Assembly: GCA_023078555.1 (NCBI GenBank)
Contig: CM041202.1
Location: 2,848,022-2,912,021 of the forward strand
DNA length: 64,000 nt
Origin: Ulva prolifera
Lineage: Eukaryota > Chlorophyta > Ulvophyceae > Ulvales > Ulvaceae
Direction of reading: 5' to 3'
Part shown: piece by piece, positions 24,550 to 37,400 of the stretch
How the letters are laid out: the number at the start of each line of letters is the position of its first letter
How positions within the stretch are numbered: position 1 is the first letter of the stretch
Made by a program: the position numbers and the translations under genes
Notes under the pieces: model-generated
The model's database searches: none
Seen by the model: the letters and a program-made list of their open reading frames with translations, nothing else
What the model was told of the DNA's origin: nothing

Positions 24550-25900
24550 GGGCGCCGCTCGGCTCGGCACCCCTGTGTGGTGCGGCTAGTAACTGACGAA
24601 CTGACGAGGATGATGACGAGGATGATGGCGGGGAGGCACGTGGCACCCCTAGTGTGCGTGTCATATAAATTTTAACGTTTATGATATGATTGACAAGTAC
24701 AGAGGCGAGGCGGCAGGTGTTTTAGGTGTAGCGCTAGTGTAAGGAGCACGTTCGTTTGGGACTCCTGTGTAAGGAGTATGTTCGTGTGCGCTCGTCGTGT
24801 GTCCCAGCGAGGTGTGGGCTGCTTTTATTCTGTGGACGTCATGGACGACTCACATTCAAGACGGTGGATCCAAATGTTTTGTCAGGATTTGATGGAGGTG
24901 GCACGTCTGGGCTGCCACTGACTGGCGCAGGGGCGTGAGGGGGTGAGGTCGCGACAGGTGAGTTCAGTGAACCATGCGGATGGTGCATCAGCCCGAAGTT
25001 TGGCCGAGGAATTCATGGGACTGGCGGCCTGGGAAACAGGGGCTGGAAACAGATCATGCTTGACTCATGTCGCGGCTGGGCGGGAAACAGTGCCAGGCAC
25101 ATCAGTGGTTTTGGTTGCAGAGAGTTGCTTGAGCTTACTGCGCCGCCAGCTGATGCCCTCGTCGCCATTGCCTGACCCTGACTGTTGTTTGGGAGGGAAA
25201 GAGGGGGGGGGTGGCAGCGTGAAGTCGCCTCTTCGCCCGTTCATGCCTGTGCTCCACTGACGTGCAGCATGAGCACAAAATCTTTCACACGGATGTAGCT
25301 CGAGAAGATTGTACTTACGCCCACAAGGCTGTGAAGCTGTAGCGCCTGTCCCTGAACGTGAGGACCGCGGTCCTGTAGCCACTTGCGGGGATCTGAAAGA
25401 GCGCCGATGCATTGCGCATACAAAGTTACAGAGGGGATTATTCGCGACTCTCTGCCTATTCTAGATCTAACTCTCAATGATGGCGAAGCTGCCGTTCAGA
25501 TCGCGGGTGCCGCGACGCCAGCTGCTGTGTTAACGTGGACTTGGGTGTTCTAGCATGATGCAGTGCGTGCAATCTGGTGTTTGGAAATGCCTAAGTGGCC
25601 ATAGGTACATAAACAGGGAGGATCGTAGCGATCAGTGTATACATGGGGCTGCTGTGTGCCATTTGGCGACGCTCGCGCCCTGTGTAGCTGAAGTGGCATG
25701 CGCCAGGACTTCGGTCCAATGCCTTGGCACAGCCGCTGGAGCAGCGAAAGGAGTTTGGCTCGATCAGCGGATGCAACGAAGCCAACTGAAGCACGCAAAC
25801 TCAGCGGTGCGGCATAGCCTGCTGTCAAACGGACACAGACCTGTTTCTCCTGCACGCTGTGCAGCGAGCAGCCAGGGATGGATGAGCCACTCGCCTGCAG
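24550..25900 (+). other. Intergenic; probable 5' exon of the methyltransferase not found
   Basis: RLK-2 3' flank with a weak direct repeat (GTGTAAGGAG, about 24737 and 24769). The first exon of the downstream methyltransferase should lie here. The ATG near 25480 (MMAKLPFRSR) is a candidate, but its donor phase does not match the first certain exon. Confidence 0.45.
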
Positions 25901-28435
25901 GACAGCGACCTCGCCCTTCAGCACATCAGAGTCGTTCTGGTTGCTCCAAAACACGCAGCCAACGTGGGCGCCATCGTGCGTGTCTGCGAGAACTTCGAGT
26001 GCCCCAGCCTGCACGTGGTGCAGCCTCGGTGCGACGTCCACTGCGACGAAGTACTGAAGCTCGCCTGCGGCTCAGCACTGGTCAACCGCATCATAGTACA
26101 CGACACGCTTCAGGTATAGTTTCCACAGATCTGCCGGGTGGAATGCCCTTGCAGTGCCAATGTCACAGGCTCACAGCTCTTCAACACGTCTGTTGCACAC
26201 AGCCAGTGCACCAAAGGACTCACACAGTCACTACGGCGACGCAGCAGCCCCGTGGCACTAAGTAACATGCTCCAGCTGCTTCAGCGGTGTATGGCCAGCG
26301 TCCCTGTCAGTGCATCTGCGTCGCAGTCACTAGTACCATGATACAGCTCCCTGCCAGCATATCGTCTCGAGAGCGTTTCTATCTCTGGTGCTCTGAAACA
26401 AAGTCTCACAGCTGGCCATGCGGCGGCCGTGCTCGTGTGATTCGACCTTCCTTTCATATTCAACACAATTGACACTGGTGGTTTTCCCTGCGGCATATGT
26501 GGTCCCGTTAACTCGGAGTTGTCAATGTCCAACAGGATACGGCTCAGTGAATTCAGAACTACTTCACTTTACTGGTGCTGGTGGTGCAGGAGGCGGTTGC
26601 AGACTGTGCAGCGGCGATCGCCCTGACCCGACGCACAGTCGCGACCCGCCCACCGGCCCGCAGCTGGGCAGCGCTCGCCCCGACCATCCCCTCCCTCCGA
26701 ACCCCCACTCCCCCCACCCAACCCTCACCGCCTGCCGAACACCAACCGCGCACCCCCGCCCATGAAGCCCATGCATCGCCGGCCACTTCCCCGGCGCAGT
26801 CACCGCAAGTGACATGTGACTCGGCGGCTGAGTCAGCCGTCCATGCGAGTGCGTCCGTGAAAGGGGCCCCTGAAAGCGGTGCGGCAGCACCGCGGCAGCC
26901 GCCGGTGGCTGTGGTGTTTGGCCGCGAGGAGTCCGGGCTGACGGCGGCGGAGGCGCAGCAGTGCACGCATGCATGCGGCATCCCGACCGGCCGCCTGCAG
27001 CCGTCGATGAACCTCTCCCACGCGGCCGCCGTCATCCTCGCGCAGGTGTACGAGGACGCGCTGTGCGCCGCGCATGCTGTGCGTGCTGGGGGCCAGAGCG
27101 GCGCGCAGCGCGATGCGGCCTCGGCATCGGCTGGGGGCGGCGCCGAGCATGCCGATGCGCGTGATGGAGCTGGCGCGGGTGCGTATCTCCTGAAGCTCGA
27201 AACGGCGATCTGATTCTCAAATTGTTCAGCGTGTGCTTGAGCTTGGATGCTTTGACAGCGCCTCTGGCGCTGCCGCAGCCGCTGTTTGCATGTCGTACCT
27301 GCGCAGCCTGTGTCACAAGGACAACATCAGAGAGGCGGGGCGCACCCCCAGGACACCATGCGGGAACAGAAGCACCAACACTGCCGCCATAGTCGCAGCC
27401 TGTGTAGTAGATGCAGCACGCATGTGTGTATTGATTGCACTGCAAACACACCCCCACCCACCTGAGCCACCACTGCCGCCGGCTGCATGCGCCTCAGTCT
27501 CGTCCACACGAGCCCCTCTGGCTGCGCCGCGGTACGGAGGATCTGGGATGTATGTGCACCTGTAGGGGGTAGGGTGCGTCCCCCTCCAGGCTGCATGCTG
27601 AGCGGGTGGCTGTGGATGCATCCCAACATGCATCGCCCCCACGCCAGAGGCTGCAGCAATGCATTCGGCTGGTGCATGTGGCATCGCGCTGCAGGGACAC
27701 CCGGCCACGGCGGGAGCGCAGCGGGCGCCGCGGCACAGCGCAGCGCGCGTGCTGAGCGCGCTGTGCCCGCCGCGGCCGCACGGGGGGAGGTGCAGGCGCT
27801 GCTAGCGCGCTGGCAGCGCATCGCAGCCGCCGTGGGCGCGAGGTGCGCTGTGACTCTTCGTTGCCCACACCGCAGCACACAGCATGTCTCACAGCCCGCC
27901 GCGGCGCCAGCGTGCCAGCTGGGTGCGAGGGCGCTGTGGCCTTGCCGCACAGGCAACTAACAATGCACGATCTTGGAGTGCATCTATGAGACGGCTTTGG
28001 ATAGATGGAGACGTCTGGATCATCACCAAGCAAGGCCCGCGATGCGGTTCTGAACATTTCTGGGCGGTCCCATAATGGCCACCCCAGAACACACGCCCTG
28101 CTGCATGCCCCTGCATCCTGTGCGAGAGCTCCCCGCCGCGGCCCATGCTCTGCCAGGTCAGCAAGTGCTATTGGGACGACACCTCCCTGACGGCGTGCAT
28201 GTGTGTGCCGTGCAGCGGCGAACTCGCGCGTGGCGGGGGCGCGCATGGCCGCAAGCTCACCGAGCTCGGCCACTTTGCCGCGCTCCTCTCCGCCGCTAGC
28301 CCGACCACGGTGCAAGTGCGCGCCATGCATGCGCTCGCGCGCCGCCTCGAGAGCCACCTGCCCCCACCACCCCTACCCCCCACGCAGCCCCCGGGGCCCC
28401 CGGCAGAGGACGGCACCCCGGCCGACACGTGCTGA
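25901..28435 (+). CDS. SPOUT-family (TrmH/TrmJ type) RNA 2'-O-methyltransferase, 5' end unresolved
   Basis: Predicted AdoMet-dependent 2'-O-methyltransferase of tRNA or rRNA. Four exons keep phase: 25901-26113, 26590-27178, 27695-27842, 28216-28435, about 389 residues without the missing N-terminus. The first shows the family opening RVVLVAPKHAANVGAIVRVC and a predicted substrate-loop region. The second has motif 2, VAVVFGREESGLT, and motif 3, SMNLSHAAAVILAQVYED, which form the AdoMet-binding trefoil knot. Between DCAAAIALTRRT and motif 2 lies about 80 residues of Pro/Ala/Ser-rich insert, unusual for the family. The C-terminal helices (GHFAALLSAASPTTVQVRAM, then HALARRLES) resemble the TrmJ tail. 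Compartment cannot be judged without the N-terminus; the exact substrate is unknown. Confidence 0.8.
26468..26575 (+). repeat. Partial copy of the tRNA-like dispersed repeat, inside a methyltransferase intron
   Basis: Matches the 3' half of the 45.6 kb copy: GGTCCCGTTAACTCGGAGTT, then ATACGGCTCAGT. It lies wholly within the intron 26114-26589, same strand as the gene. Confidence 0.75.
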
Positions 28436-30442
28436 GGAGGCCTCTTTACGCCTCCACATATTCACACGGTCGCCGTGTGCACCGACCCGCGTGTGTCCGT
28501 CTTGCGGCACTTGTGCGGCGCGCCAGTTGGGCAGGGTGCCGGCCAAGAGTGTGTGGGAACTGTGGTAACTCGCAGGGCCACGCAGCTGCGTGCTCTCCAG
28601 GCATGCGCTGCTGGCTGCTCTGTGCATGTACTACCTAGTACCCAGCTACCGTTACCATGTGAACGCTCATGTAATCTGCAATTTTTGCTGCCTAATTAAG
28701 TAAATAATAAATAATATCAAATGTATATATGCCACAGTGTATACCGTGCTTGTAAGCTGCACTGGCACCAGGAGCCGCATGTGGCGGTCTGCTCTTGGCC
28801 AAGAGGTACATCGATATTGCAATGTGATGGCGGGCACCCGTTGCAACGGGTTGGCGCTTGCTTAAATGGTGACCGTGCGTCGTGCTTTGCTGCCTGGGAC
28901 GTGCTGGGCACACCACCATGCATATATGAGATAGCAGCGAAAGGTGTGCTCTCTCTCTAACCCCCGACGTGCGCAAACCTCACGAAACGAAATGCCGTTG
29001 GTGCTCATCGACAGGTCTTGGGCGATGCGAAAGTGGTTGATGCTGCACATGTCGCTTCGGCGGTGAGCATCACGCGGGTCGCCGCGGCGGCGCGTCGGTT
29101 CAACAGTTGATGACTAGCGGTATGCTAGCGCTGCATGCATTGCTGCGCACGTCTGCGCGTACGCGCGGCTGGCGCCGAGAACTGGATGTGCTTGTGCGTG
29201 CACACGTATATACGCCCGACATCACGATGCATCGTTGTGCAGCTCGCAGATGTTCAACTGTGCGAGGAGTTTGTGCGTGTATTGCGTTTGCGAGGCTCGC
29301 GTACAACGGAACGGCCGGACTGCAGGGACCACGCTTCGGCCCACTCATGGTTCGTTCATGAGCACAGATGATTTCACACTGGCCGCCATTACGCAATAGT
29401 TGCCGCGCGTTCTCGAGCTGGGCCCGACAGGATTGCCGCACTCGTGTTATGTTCGCTGCCGCAGCTCATGCTGGGTTCAGCTCATGCCACAAGATAGCAG
29501 TTGCGTCATCGTGTCGGCGCTTGTTTGCTGAATTCAATACTCTTCCGGTTTGATCCGCTCTCCCCGCGCGCTGTTCGTTGTGTGATTAGCTGCGACAATA
29601 TGCCAGGTTCGTCTCCGAACGAAACCCTAAGGAAGCTGCCTACCGCAAGTATCCCAAAACTACGACAAGCTTGTTCCGCTGCGCCAGACACGGCACCATG
29701 TGCACCAGAGCGCTGCCTTGCAATCCCATCTCAAACCCGTTGACTGCGCTTGATTCTCGCCACGGCAAAACCATACAACATGTTTGTGGTTTTTGTGCAG
29801 CCGCGACGCTTGCTCAATGGGCGAATATGGTTTTCCGGCGCTTGAGCCGGTCATCAGTGGCGATGCCAGCAGACCGGCTTGCAGGCGCCCCAGCTGCCCC
29901 GATGCGGGATATCTGCTGGAAGCCACATCTGTCATACTCGTTGCAGAGAGCAGCAAGCTCCTGGGGAAGCACGTTTGCCTTCGGGCGCCACGATGGGCAT
30001 GTACTGGCCGCATTTGCACATTTGCATGACCTGTGTGCGCCAGCCGCTGGCTGTCGAGCGTCTCATGCTCGCAGTTGCGGTCAGAAGGTGCATGTTCTTA
30101 TGCAGACCCCTATGCCACCTCGCGCTGCTTCGCTCTCAGCGTCAAAGCACAGACCCAGATCGGATGCAGCCGAGTACCTGTGTGATGAAAGAGCCTCACC
30201 TGTCTGTTATTTTTTGCTTGGACACGTGTGATCAATTCGGCTCGTTCGTATACGTAACGGTGATTGAAACCGAAATTACTTTACCTGCTCCTGCTCCGAA
30301 ATTTCAGATCGAGGACGTAGTTGAAATAATATTCTAAGACACTACAGTAGCTGGAAAGAATCAATGCGGTAGCGGATCGTTGCAAGGTTGTTAGCTGCTC
30401 AGGCCGTCTGCTCCCGCTCCAAATGAGTTTCATGTGCTTACC
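28436..30442 (+). other. Intergenic, no gene supported
   Basis: Contains an AT-rich stretch at about 28680-28730. One segment at about 29012-29108 reads as Ala/Val-rich peptide after a CAG acceptor, but I could not link it to other exons. Confidence 0.45.
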
Positions 30443-31910
30443 ATGTCGATCAAAAGACCGACGGACAGTGGACGAGAATCTTTGCAAGCACTCTCCCAGG
30501 TCCACGGTGTGTGCTTTGAGCTATGGGAGTTCGCAGGATGTTGCGCTGTGCGGACGGTCGACTGCCAACTCCACGCAGGCTTTTCGATTCCGACAAGATG
30601 TCCCGTAGAAGCACGTACACCGATCAATATTTCTGTACATGGCTGTGTATTCGTGGGCCCGTGTAGCATCAGCACTTTGTGGCACTCCCTTGAGCCGATG
30701 GTCTATGCAATGCACCCGTTAAAGAGGTCGAGATGTGATTGGATTGTGTAACAACGTGCGACCGCTGTGACATGGTGCAGATGATCGGTTCTGACGGCTC
30801 ACAAGAGAAATGTGAGGAGAAGGAAATTTCTGATCAGAACATTAGGTTGGCGTCGATCAATGCGCAGCTGATCGAGGTTCACGAGCACCTGGGTCAAATC
30901 CACAAGGCGACCGAAGCCGAGCGAGACCACGCACGGAGAGAAGCAGATGACCTGACACAAGAATTATCTACGGTACAAGAAGATAGATATCAGCTGCAGG
31001 TGTGCTTTATTGCGACATTGGTGTGGCAGCGCTGAGCTGAGGTGGCGGGATAGGACATCTCTGAACTTCCGGCGGCACGGTAGCGCTGCGTTCAATCACA
31101 CCGTTGGAGTGTGCAGGTAGCATTGAAAGCCGCGCAGAAGCAGGCACAACAGCTTCCTCAAGCAGTCGAGAAGCTGCAGGAGACACAAACAGCTTTGCAT
31201 GAGAAGACACAGCAGCACAGCATGGCTATGCACGGCATCCAGGAGGCTCAACGTGTCATTGAAAGCCAAGACAAGGTTATATCAGAGAAGGACCGGATCA
31301 TTGCAGAGTTGAGGGCCGAGCTGCGGCACGCAAAGGCAGATAGTGAAAAGAGCAGGTATGGTGCCCTCTGCAGTGCCAGCATGCTTCGACGAACGACTGC
31401 TGCAATGGCAATCTTGCTTGTTGGCCAACGCCAGCAGTGGTTGCTGATGTCTCTGCAGTCAGCATGTCCCTTGCCAGTCGCAAGGACCTTACCTCATACT
31501 GCTGCACTCTGCAGGCAGCAGCTGCAGTGGATGAAGGAGCTGATGGGCCAGATCGACTCGAAGATCAATGCTTCGCATGAGCAGGTTCGCAGGCGCTCTA
31601 GGAAGGCCACGTCTGGCTACTCTGCCTACTCAGCCCAGTCCACCACCGAGGACACAGTTGAGGCAGCAGGCCTGCCTAGCTCACCAGCGTCAGACAGGTA
31701 CTATCATAGTGAGCACTCGCGGCCACTACCATGCACAGGATTTTGAGCTGACAGCAAGGGGTGGCCTGTTTGAGTCCGTTTTTTCAGCTGGCACGGCCAC
31801 GAAACAGCCCTGCCATAATGCGCATCCTGCTGCCCGAGACCTTCACACCGGAGCAGGCGCTGCCTCGTGCGCACAGACAGTGTCGGCGTTCCGTGTTCAA
31901 GCCCATTTGA
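30443..31910 (+). CDS. Small coiled-coil protein, family unknown
   Basis: Not recognised. Five exons keep phase: 30443-30499, 30781-30999, 31117-31355, 31515-31697, 31808-31910, giving 266 residues. The middle is strongly helical and charged with heptad-like spacing (ARREADDLTQELSTVQEDRY, LKAAQKQAQQLPQAVEKLQE, ISEKDRIIAELRAELRHAKA), then WMKELMGQIDSKINASHEQV. The tail is Ser-rich and ends with a compact segment, AIMRILLPETFTPEQAL, and SVFKPI before the stop. The start at 30443 has a good context (TTACCATG), but its donor (CAG/GTCCAC) is weak; Met at 30781 is the alternative. Coiled coils of this size are common among axonemal and basal-body proteins, but nothing here proves that role. Confidence 0.6.
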
Positions 31911-34407
31911 AGTGCCTGTGTGGCTGTCCTCCGCGCATCACAAGGTGAGCACTCGTGGAGGGGGTTCGGGTAGTTGCCAATAGACACACTGCTGCACAGT
32001 TCTTTCAAGTCTGGCGCAAGGCAGTCCTTCCGTATCATTCAGCTCCTCTAGTTGGGACGACACTGCGTCCCGGCCATGGCTCCGTGAGGCGCCATGGCAC
32101 GAAGGTGAGGGATTGTTGTGCTCGTACTTGTGGTAGCTTTAAGCTTTAAGGCATGCTGTAAAGCATGTAGGTAGGTAGGTTCATGCATAATATTGATGGC
32201 CACCGGTCCGTTTTCTGTGATATGCACGCTCAATTGCAACAGCATCCTGATTTGATATCTGAGGCGGTCTAATCGAACAGAGGCATGTGGGGGTGCTGCA
32301 TGCAGGCAATAAATCATGATGTCATTGTTGCCACAGCGGTTTAGTATGCCGATAAACATAGACATGACGCGTCCCGGCATTCCTGCTGATTTTGAGTGTG
32401 TAGGAGCAGTATCTGGCGTCAAAAGGTCATTGTCATGTCTGGCATGTGTCCACAATAGGCACATAAGTTTGTCACTCTTCCAAGTTGTGTCTACATCAGC
32501 TGCAGCGTCCATTATCTGGGCTCATGTCCATTCGCCTCAAACCATTCGCCTCAAAGGGCTGCCTTCTGCAAGCAAACATCGCACATCATGCGTGCAAATA
32601 TCCGGCCACCAACATTTTACTGTGGCAGATCTGGTGTGGTACCAAGATACAATAAATCCACATTTGCCTACACACCTTCGACACTTTTAGCTGCCATACC
32701 CACATGTAAATCTCTACTGACAGGTTCATCATGGGGTAGCTACGCGAACATGCTCTGCTTGAGTGTTTGCAGCCTGCTGTGACAGGCCTCGGCCGCCCTG
32801 CCTCTTCCATTGATCGAAGGACTATTGTAATGGATTGTAGTTGAACATTGTGTGCGATCTGTGTTCGCCCAGCTCCAGATTGGCATCCAAAGCGATGGCC
32901 TTGCTCACGGAATGGTGCCATGAAGCTGAGGCTCATCGTGCCTTGTGCCCAGAGTGAGGTCCAAATCTGCATATTCAGCCTCAGCAAATCATTGCATGAC
33001 ACGGGTGACGGCATACTGCACCCACTGTACTCCTGTGGTAATCTCACAGTGCTCTGTGTCTGCGGAGCTGCCTGCGGCAACGTCGGTTCTCCATGTGCAG
33101 CCTCTCCCAACACCGCCAGCATGTGTGTTCAACAATTTCTCATGAACAGCTCTCACATCGCCTCTCATCTTCAAAATTCGGTCCCACCAGTATGGCCAGC
33201 GATTGCGTATGGCCAGGCGCATCTTGCCTGGTCGCGCAAGCACTGCGCGCCCATTGCCTGATGCCTAATGGACATTTGCTTGAATTCATTTGCACTGATG
33301 TCTCATCCTGCCAAAACATGATGGTTGCGTTGGCTGCGTTTCGGCGTAGCCTCGGCGTGCGTCATGAACAATGATGCGTTGTGCAGACGCAAGAGAGATT
33401 GCGGGTCACGTAGGCTGCATCCTTTGCCATTACACTGAAAACCCATCCCGCAGTCAGCACACAACAGCCAGCATGCCCAAACTGCCTGCCGTTCCAACGT
33501 TCCAGCCCGAGCCTCCAACATCTCTCGTCGCATCTGCGCCTCCTCGTTCACAACGCATTCGATCTACAAGCCTAAAAAGAAAATCCTAAAAATGAAACAA
33601 GAGTGGAACGCAGCACAGCTTCTCCTCTCCTTCCCACAAAAGAAGAAACAGACACTACAACAAAAATCTAATGACACTGTGTGGCAAGAGCAGAGGAGGG
33701 GCGTGCGTACAGGGACACCTGCACGCAGCCTCCCTGCCAGGCGAATGCTTTTGAAGCCGTCTCCGCTACCAGCACCCCCCGCAGCAAACAGCCAGACGCG
33801 CCGGATGTGCAAACAGCACTTCCGGTCACATCTGAGCGCCGGGCGCGCTGCATGCACGCTGGAACGGCCGGCTGCCGTCCCCACGGCCGTATTTGCGCAG
33901 CGGGCCGCCGTCGTGGCGTCTGCTGCCTGCTGGGGCCTGCTACGAGCCTCTGCACCTGCCCTCCCGCCGCCCCCTCAGGCACTCGGCGCCGGCATCTGCT
34001 CTCGGCATGGCTGAAGCATGTTTCACATGCGTTCCCTGTGCATACCCCGCTCAACATAGGGCTGCTGGGGGCGCTGGACTCTGCTACTGCGGTGTATTTG
34101 CAAAGCCTCTTCTTCACCGCGAATCTACTGGACTCTGTTCAGCCAAAGATGGCCATGCTGTGAAGGCAGCCTCTGCTGCCTGAGGCGGTACCTGGCTGCT
34201 GCTAGCCACTTGTAGTCATGGAAAACCCCCTTGACACTGGTCAAGGCATCCGCGACCTGCCCCCCGCATTTGCTGCACCTGCAGCACTGGAGACCCCACC
34301 CTCCCCCTTACGTGTAGCCTACCTTCGACACCGCTCGGCGTGGAACATCTGGCTGCGGCACGCATGCATCTGTCCCGTTGCTGGCTGATGTGTCACTGTG
34401 CATGGGC
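31911..34407 (-). other. Intergenic with unresolved coding-like fragments on the minus strand
   Basis: Minus-strand peptides such as NEEAQMRREMLEARAGTLER (about 33560-33485) and RLAIRNRWPYWWDRILKMRG (about 33235-33170) look coding but sit in different frames, and I could not join them with clean splice sites. They may be an unrecognised gene or a decayed one. A 14-base direct repeat (CCATTCGCCTCAAA) occurs twice at about 32528-32555. Confidence 0.3.
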
Positions 34408-37400
34408 CTAGCCAATGCGCTGCTCGGAGTTGTACTTCTTGGCGAGCTTCTTCTGGAAGCGCATCATGCATGCGCGCGTGACGAGGCCGTGGTAGACGCC
34501 GCCGGTGGACACAATGGGCACGATCTCGAGGGCCATGTTGTTCATGATGCTGAAGATGGCCTCCAGGCTCACGCGCGGGTCCATCTGGATCGGTGGCACC
34601 TGTAGCCATGCTGACGTGGCGAGGAAGGGTGGGACAAACGCAAGGGCAGCACATTCAGGACAAGATAATGGGACGCTGCAATCACACAAGCGCAGGGACG
34701 AGAGCACCGTGCCCCGCACAAAAAAAAGAATCGATTTTGAATTCATCTCAAATTTCCCATGGCCTGCTCCGCCACGAAGGTACGGGTGCGTGATTGAATT
34801 ACGCGTTTGATGTGACATATCAAGATACGCTAGCCGGCATGTTTAGACCGATCCTACTGCCTCCGCCGCTGCGTCCGAATCTGACGATTAGCTGAACAGT
34901 GTGCACGCACCACATGTGATCGCATACAGTCCTCTACCGTCCCACACATCTGCAAGGTCGGCGGCCACACCTGGATCGCGGAGGAGAGGTCAATCTTGGC
35001 GTCAAGGAACGCCTCTTCATCATGCGTGTTGCCCCGTTCGCGGCCGACATCGCAGCTGCCTCCGAGCCCCTCCACCACCGCCGACCGAGGCAGCGCCCCG
35101 AAGCCCCCCCGCTGCTCGGCCACGGCCTCCGCCACATCCTCCACCGCCGCCACGGCAACCGAGTGTAGCCTCTCCCCCGCCCACAGCGCGCTGTCACTGG
35201 TCGCGGCCCGCACGCCGCCGCCCGCGTCTTCGCTCGCGGCCGACGCCGACCCGCTTTGCGTGCTGCCGTGGTGGAAGCTGGAGAAGAACTTTGCGGTCTT
35301 CGAGATTTGCATGGAGCGGTAGCCACGGGGGGCCATGTCGATGACATGGCGGTCGGCCTCGTCGCGCTGCAGGGGGCTGACGACTTCAGTGTCCGCCGAC
35401 CCGGCGCTGTCGAGCATGACGTCCGCTGCACAGGTGCCCATCGTCATGCATGCATGCGGCGCGGACGAGGGCCGGCGGGTGAGGGGCAGTGTTGTGTGGA
35501 GTTCTTTGGAGAAAAGGGGCAGCGTTTTGGCGTGAGCATGATGACCTGGTAACTGCTTTGCCCTGCCAGTCTTTCTGAGGGGCAGCTTCGGGTGTGCTAC
35601 GATTGCGTGTGTTTAGCAGCGTCTGCTTTGCTGAGCTTGAGCAGCCGACTCAAGCAATCGTTTGCACGAGCGAGACTCAGAAATCACAACTGAACAATGA
35701 ACGGTCGTGCAGTGTAAGGCGTCGGCGTTCAGCTGGCATTGCTGTTGCGTTGGTGGAGTCGGCGTTTGTAAAAAACGTATCGAGCTGCCTTCGGCAGCAT
35801 TCGTTGTAGGCCCCTGTAAACCGTGCCGGACGCTGTCGTGTTGCAGGGGACCTTCGCTGCACTGAGTGGCCACAGAGGCCGCTTTTCGAGGCCCAATAAA
35901 GGGTAACTCGAGCGTCACTCAATTTTGCCCGAAGCAGCCTAATTTCAAGTTAAACGGGGCAATATTCCCTGCAGGGCAATCTCGCCAGACTGGCGTCGAG
36001 GTGACAATGACAACTCTCGGCAAGCTTACGTGTACACGACACAGCGCTGCGAATTTTGCAGAGGCACACGCATGCGTGGCCGGCAGTGCAAGATTGCACC
36101 TGCAGAGTACAGGGGCAGCGAAGGAAGGGGGGGGGGGGGGGGCAGATGCGCACAGTCATCGAGCACCGACGCCTTGGGGCCGCCGCCACCAGTACGCGCC
36201 GCAGACGCCTGCCGCGCCATGTAATTCCGCGAAATCGACTCCGCCTGCTCCTCCCGCACCTCCATCCGCGGCCCCTGCGGCCGCTGCACCGGCTCCGCCG
36301 GCTGCGGCGGCGGCCACGCGCCGGCCGTGTCCGCAAACGGCGACTTGTCCGCGTCAAGGGCATCGGCGGCCCGCGCGCCGCTGCCCGCGCTGTGCGTGCT
36401 GTGCGTGCTGTGCGTGCGGTGCAGCAGCCCGAGCGCCGGGGAGTCCTTGCCATCGAGGGTGCTCGCGAGCTGCTCCTGCTGCTCCTCCAGCAGCCGCTGG
36501 TCCTCGTCAACGTCGAGCAGGGAGCCGTTCATAAGCGAGGGCTCCTTGGTGGTTATGAGGGACGGCTCTGTGGGGTCCGGGTGCAACAGCGGCTCGTGCA
36601 CGGAGCCCACGTTGTGGAGCTCCTGCAGGCACGCGCGCGGCTCACGGCGTGCTATGGTATGCCCAGCACGTAGCAGCTGTAGCAAGGAAACAGGAGCGCG
36701 AGAGCACATCGAGGTGCGTGCACTGTATGCGCGCAGAGGAGCCCAGCACACCCAGCACACAGCAGCTGCAATTAGAGACCGGGAGCGAGGGAGCACATCG
36801 TGGGAGTCGCATCGGATCATGGCCACCCACGTGGATGGTGGGAACTGGGCAGTGGCTGCAAGGGGCACACCTCCGGGATTGAGCCGAAGGGGCTCATACC
36901 GATGGCGCTGCCGCCGGAGCTGACAGTGGCTAAGGGGTCCACGCTCGGCGAGGCGCCGCGCCGGCTCGGCTGGTGCCCCGCGGCCGTCATCACCTCGAGG
37001 TGCGCCAGTAGCTTCACCAGCGTGCTGCGAGCTATCACCCCCAGCAGCACGTGCTTCTGCATGGATGCCATGCATTACAGCTCCCAGCCCACGCCCCGGC
37101 GCTGTGCACCGGGGAGAATTGCTGGTGCGGTAGCCCGTGCAGCAAACAGCACACGGCACAGGCTTGCTGGTGTGGCCATGCACCGTTGTTTGCATGCATT
37201 GTATATGGCCTCATTGCCCAACAGGTCGTGAGCGAGGCGCATGCACCTCCTCTGCATGTCGGCTGTATGAACTCCCATGCAAGCGGCCATGCCGCTACGC
37301 ATCACGCTCCACGTTGTAACGTCCACCAGCAGACTGCGGCGGAAGCGCTCTTCGGGACGCGGCCTCAGACAAAATAGCGTGCACACACCACCACCACTGT

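Noticed and set aside
33668-34183. Overlapping frames of 96-160 codons on both strands
   Set aside because: GC-rich sequence keeps several frames open; none shows a domain or matching splice sites.
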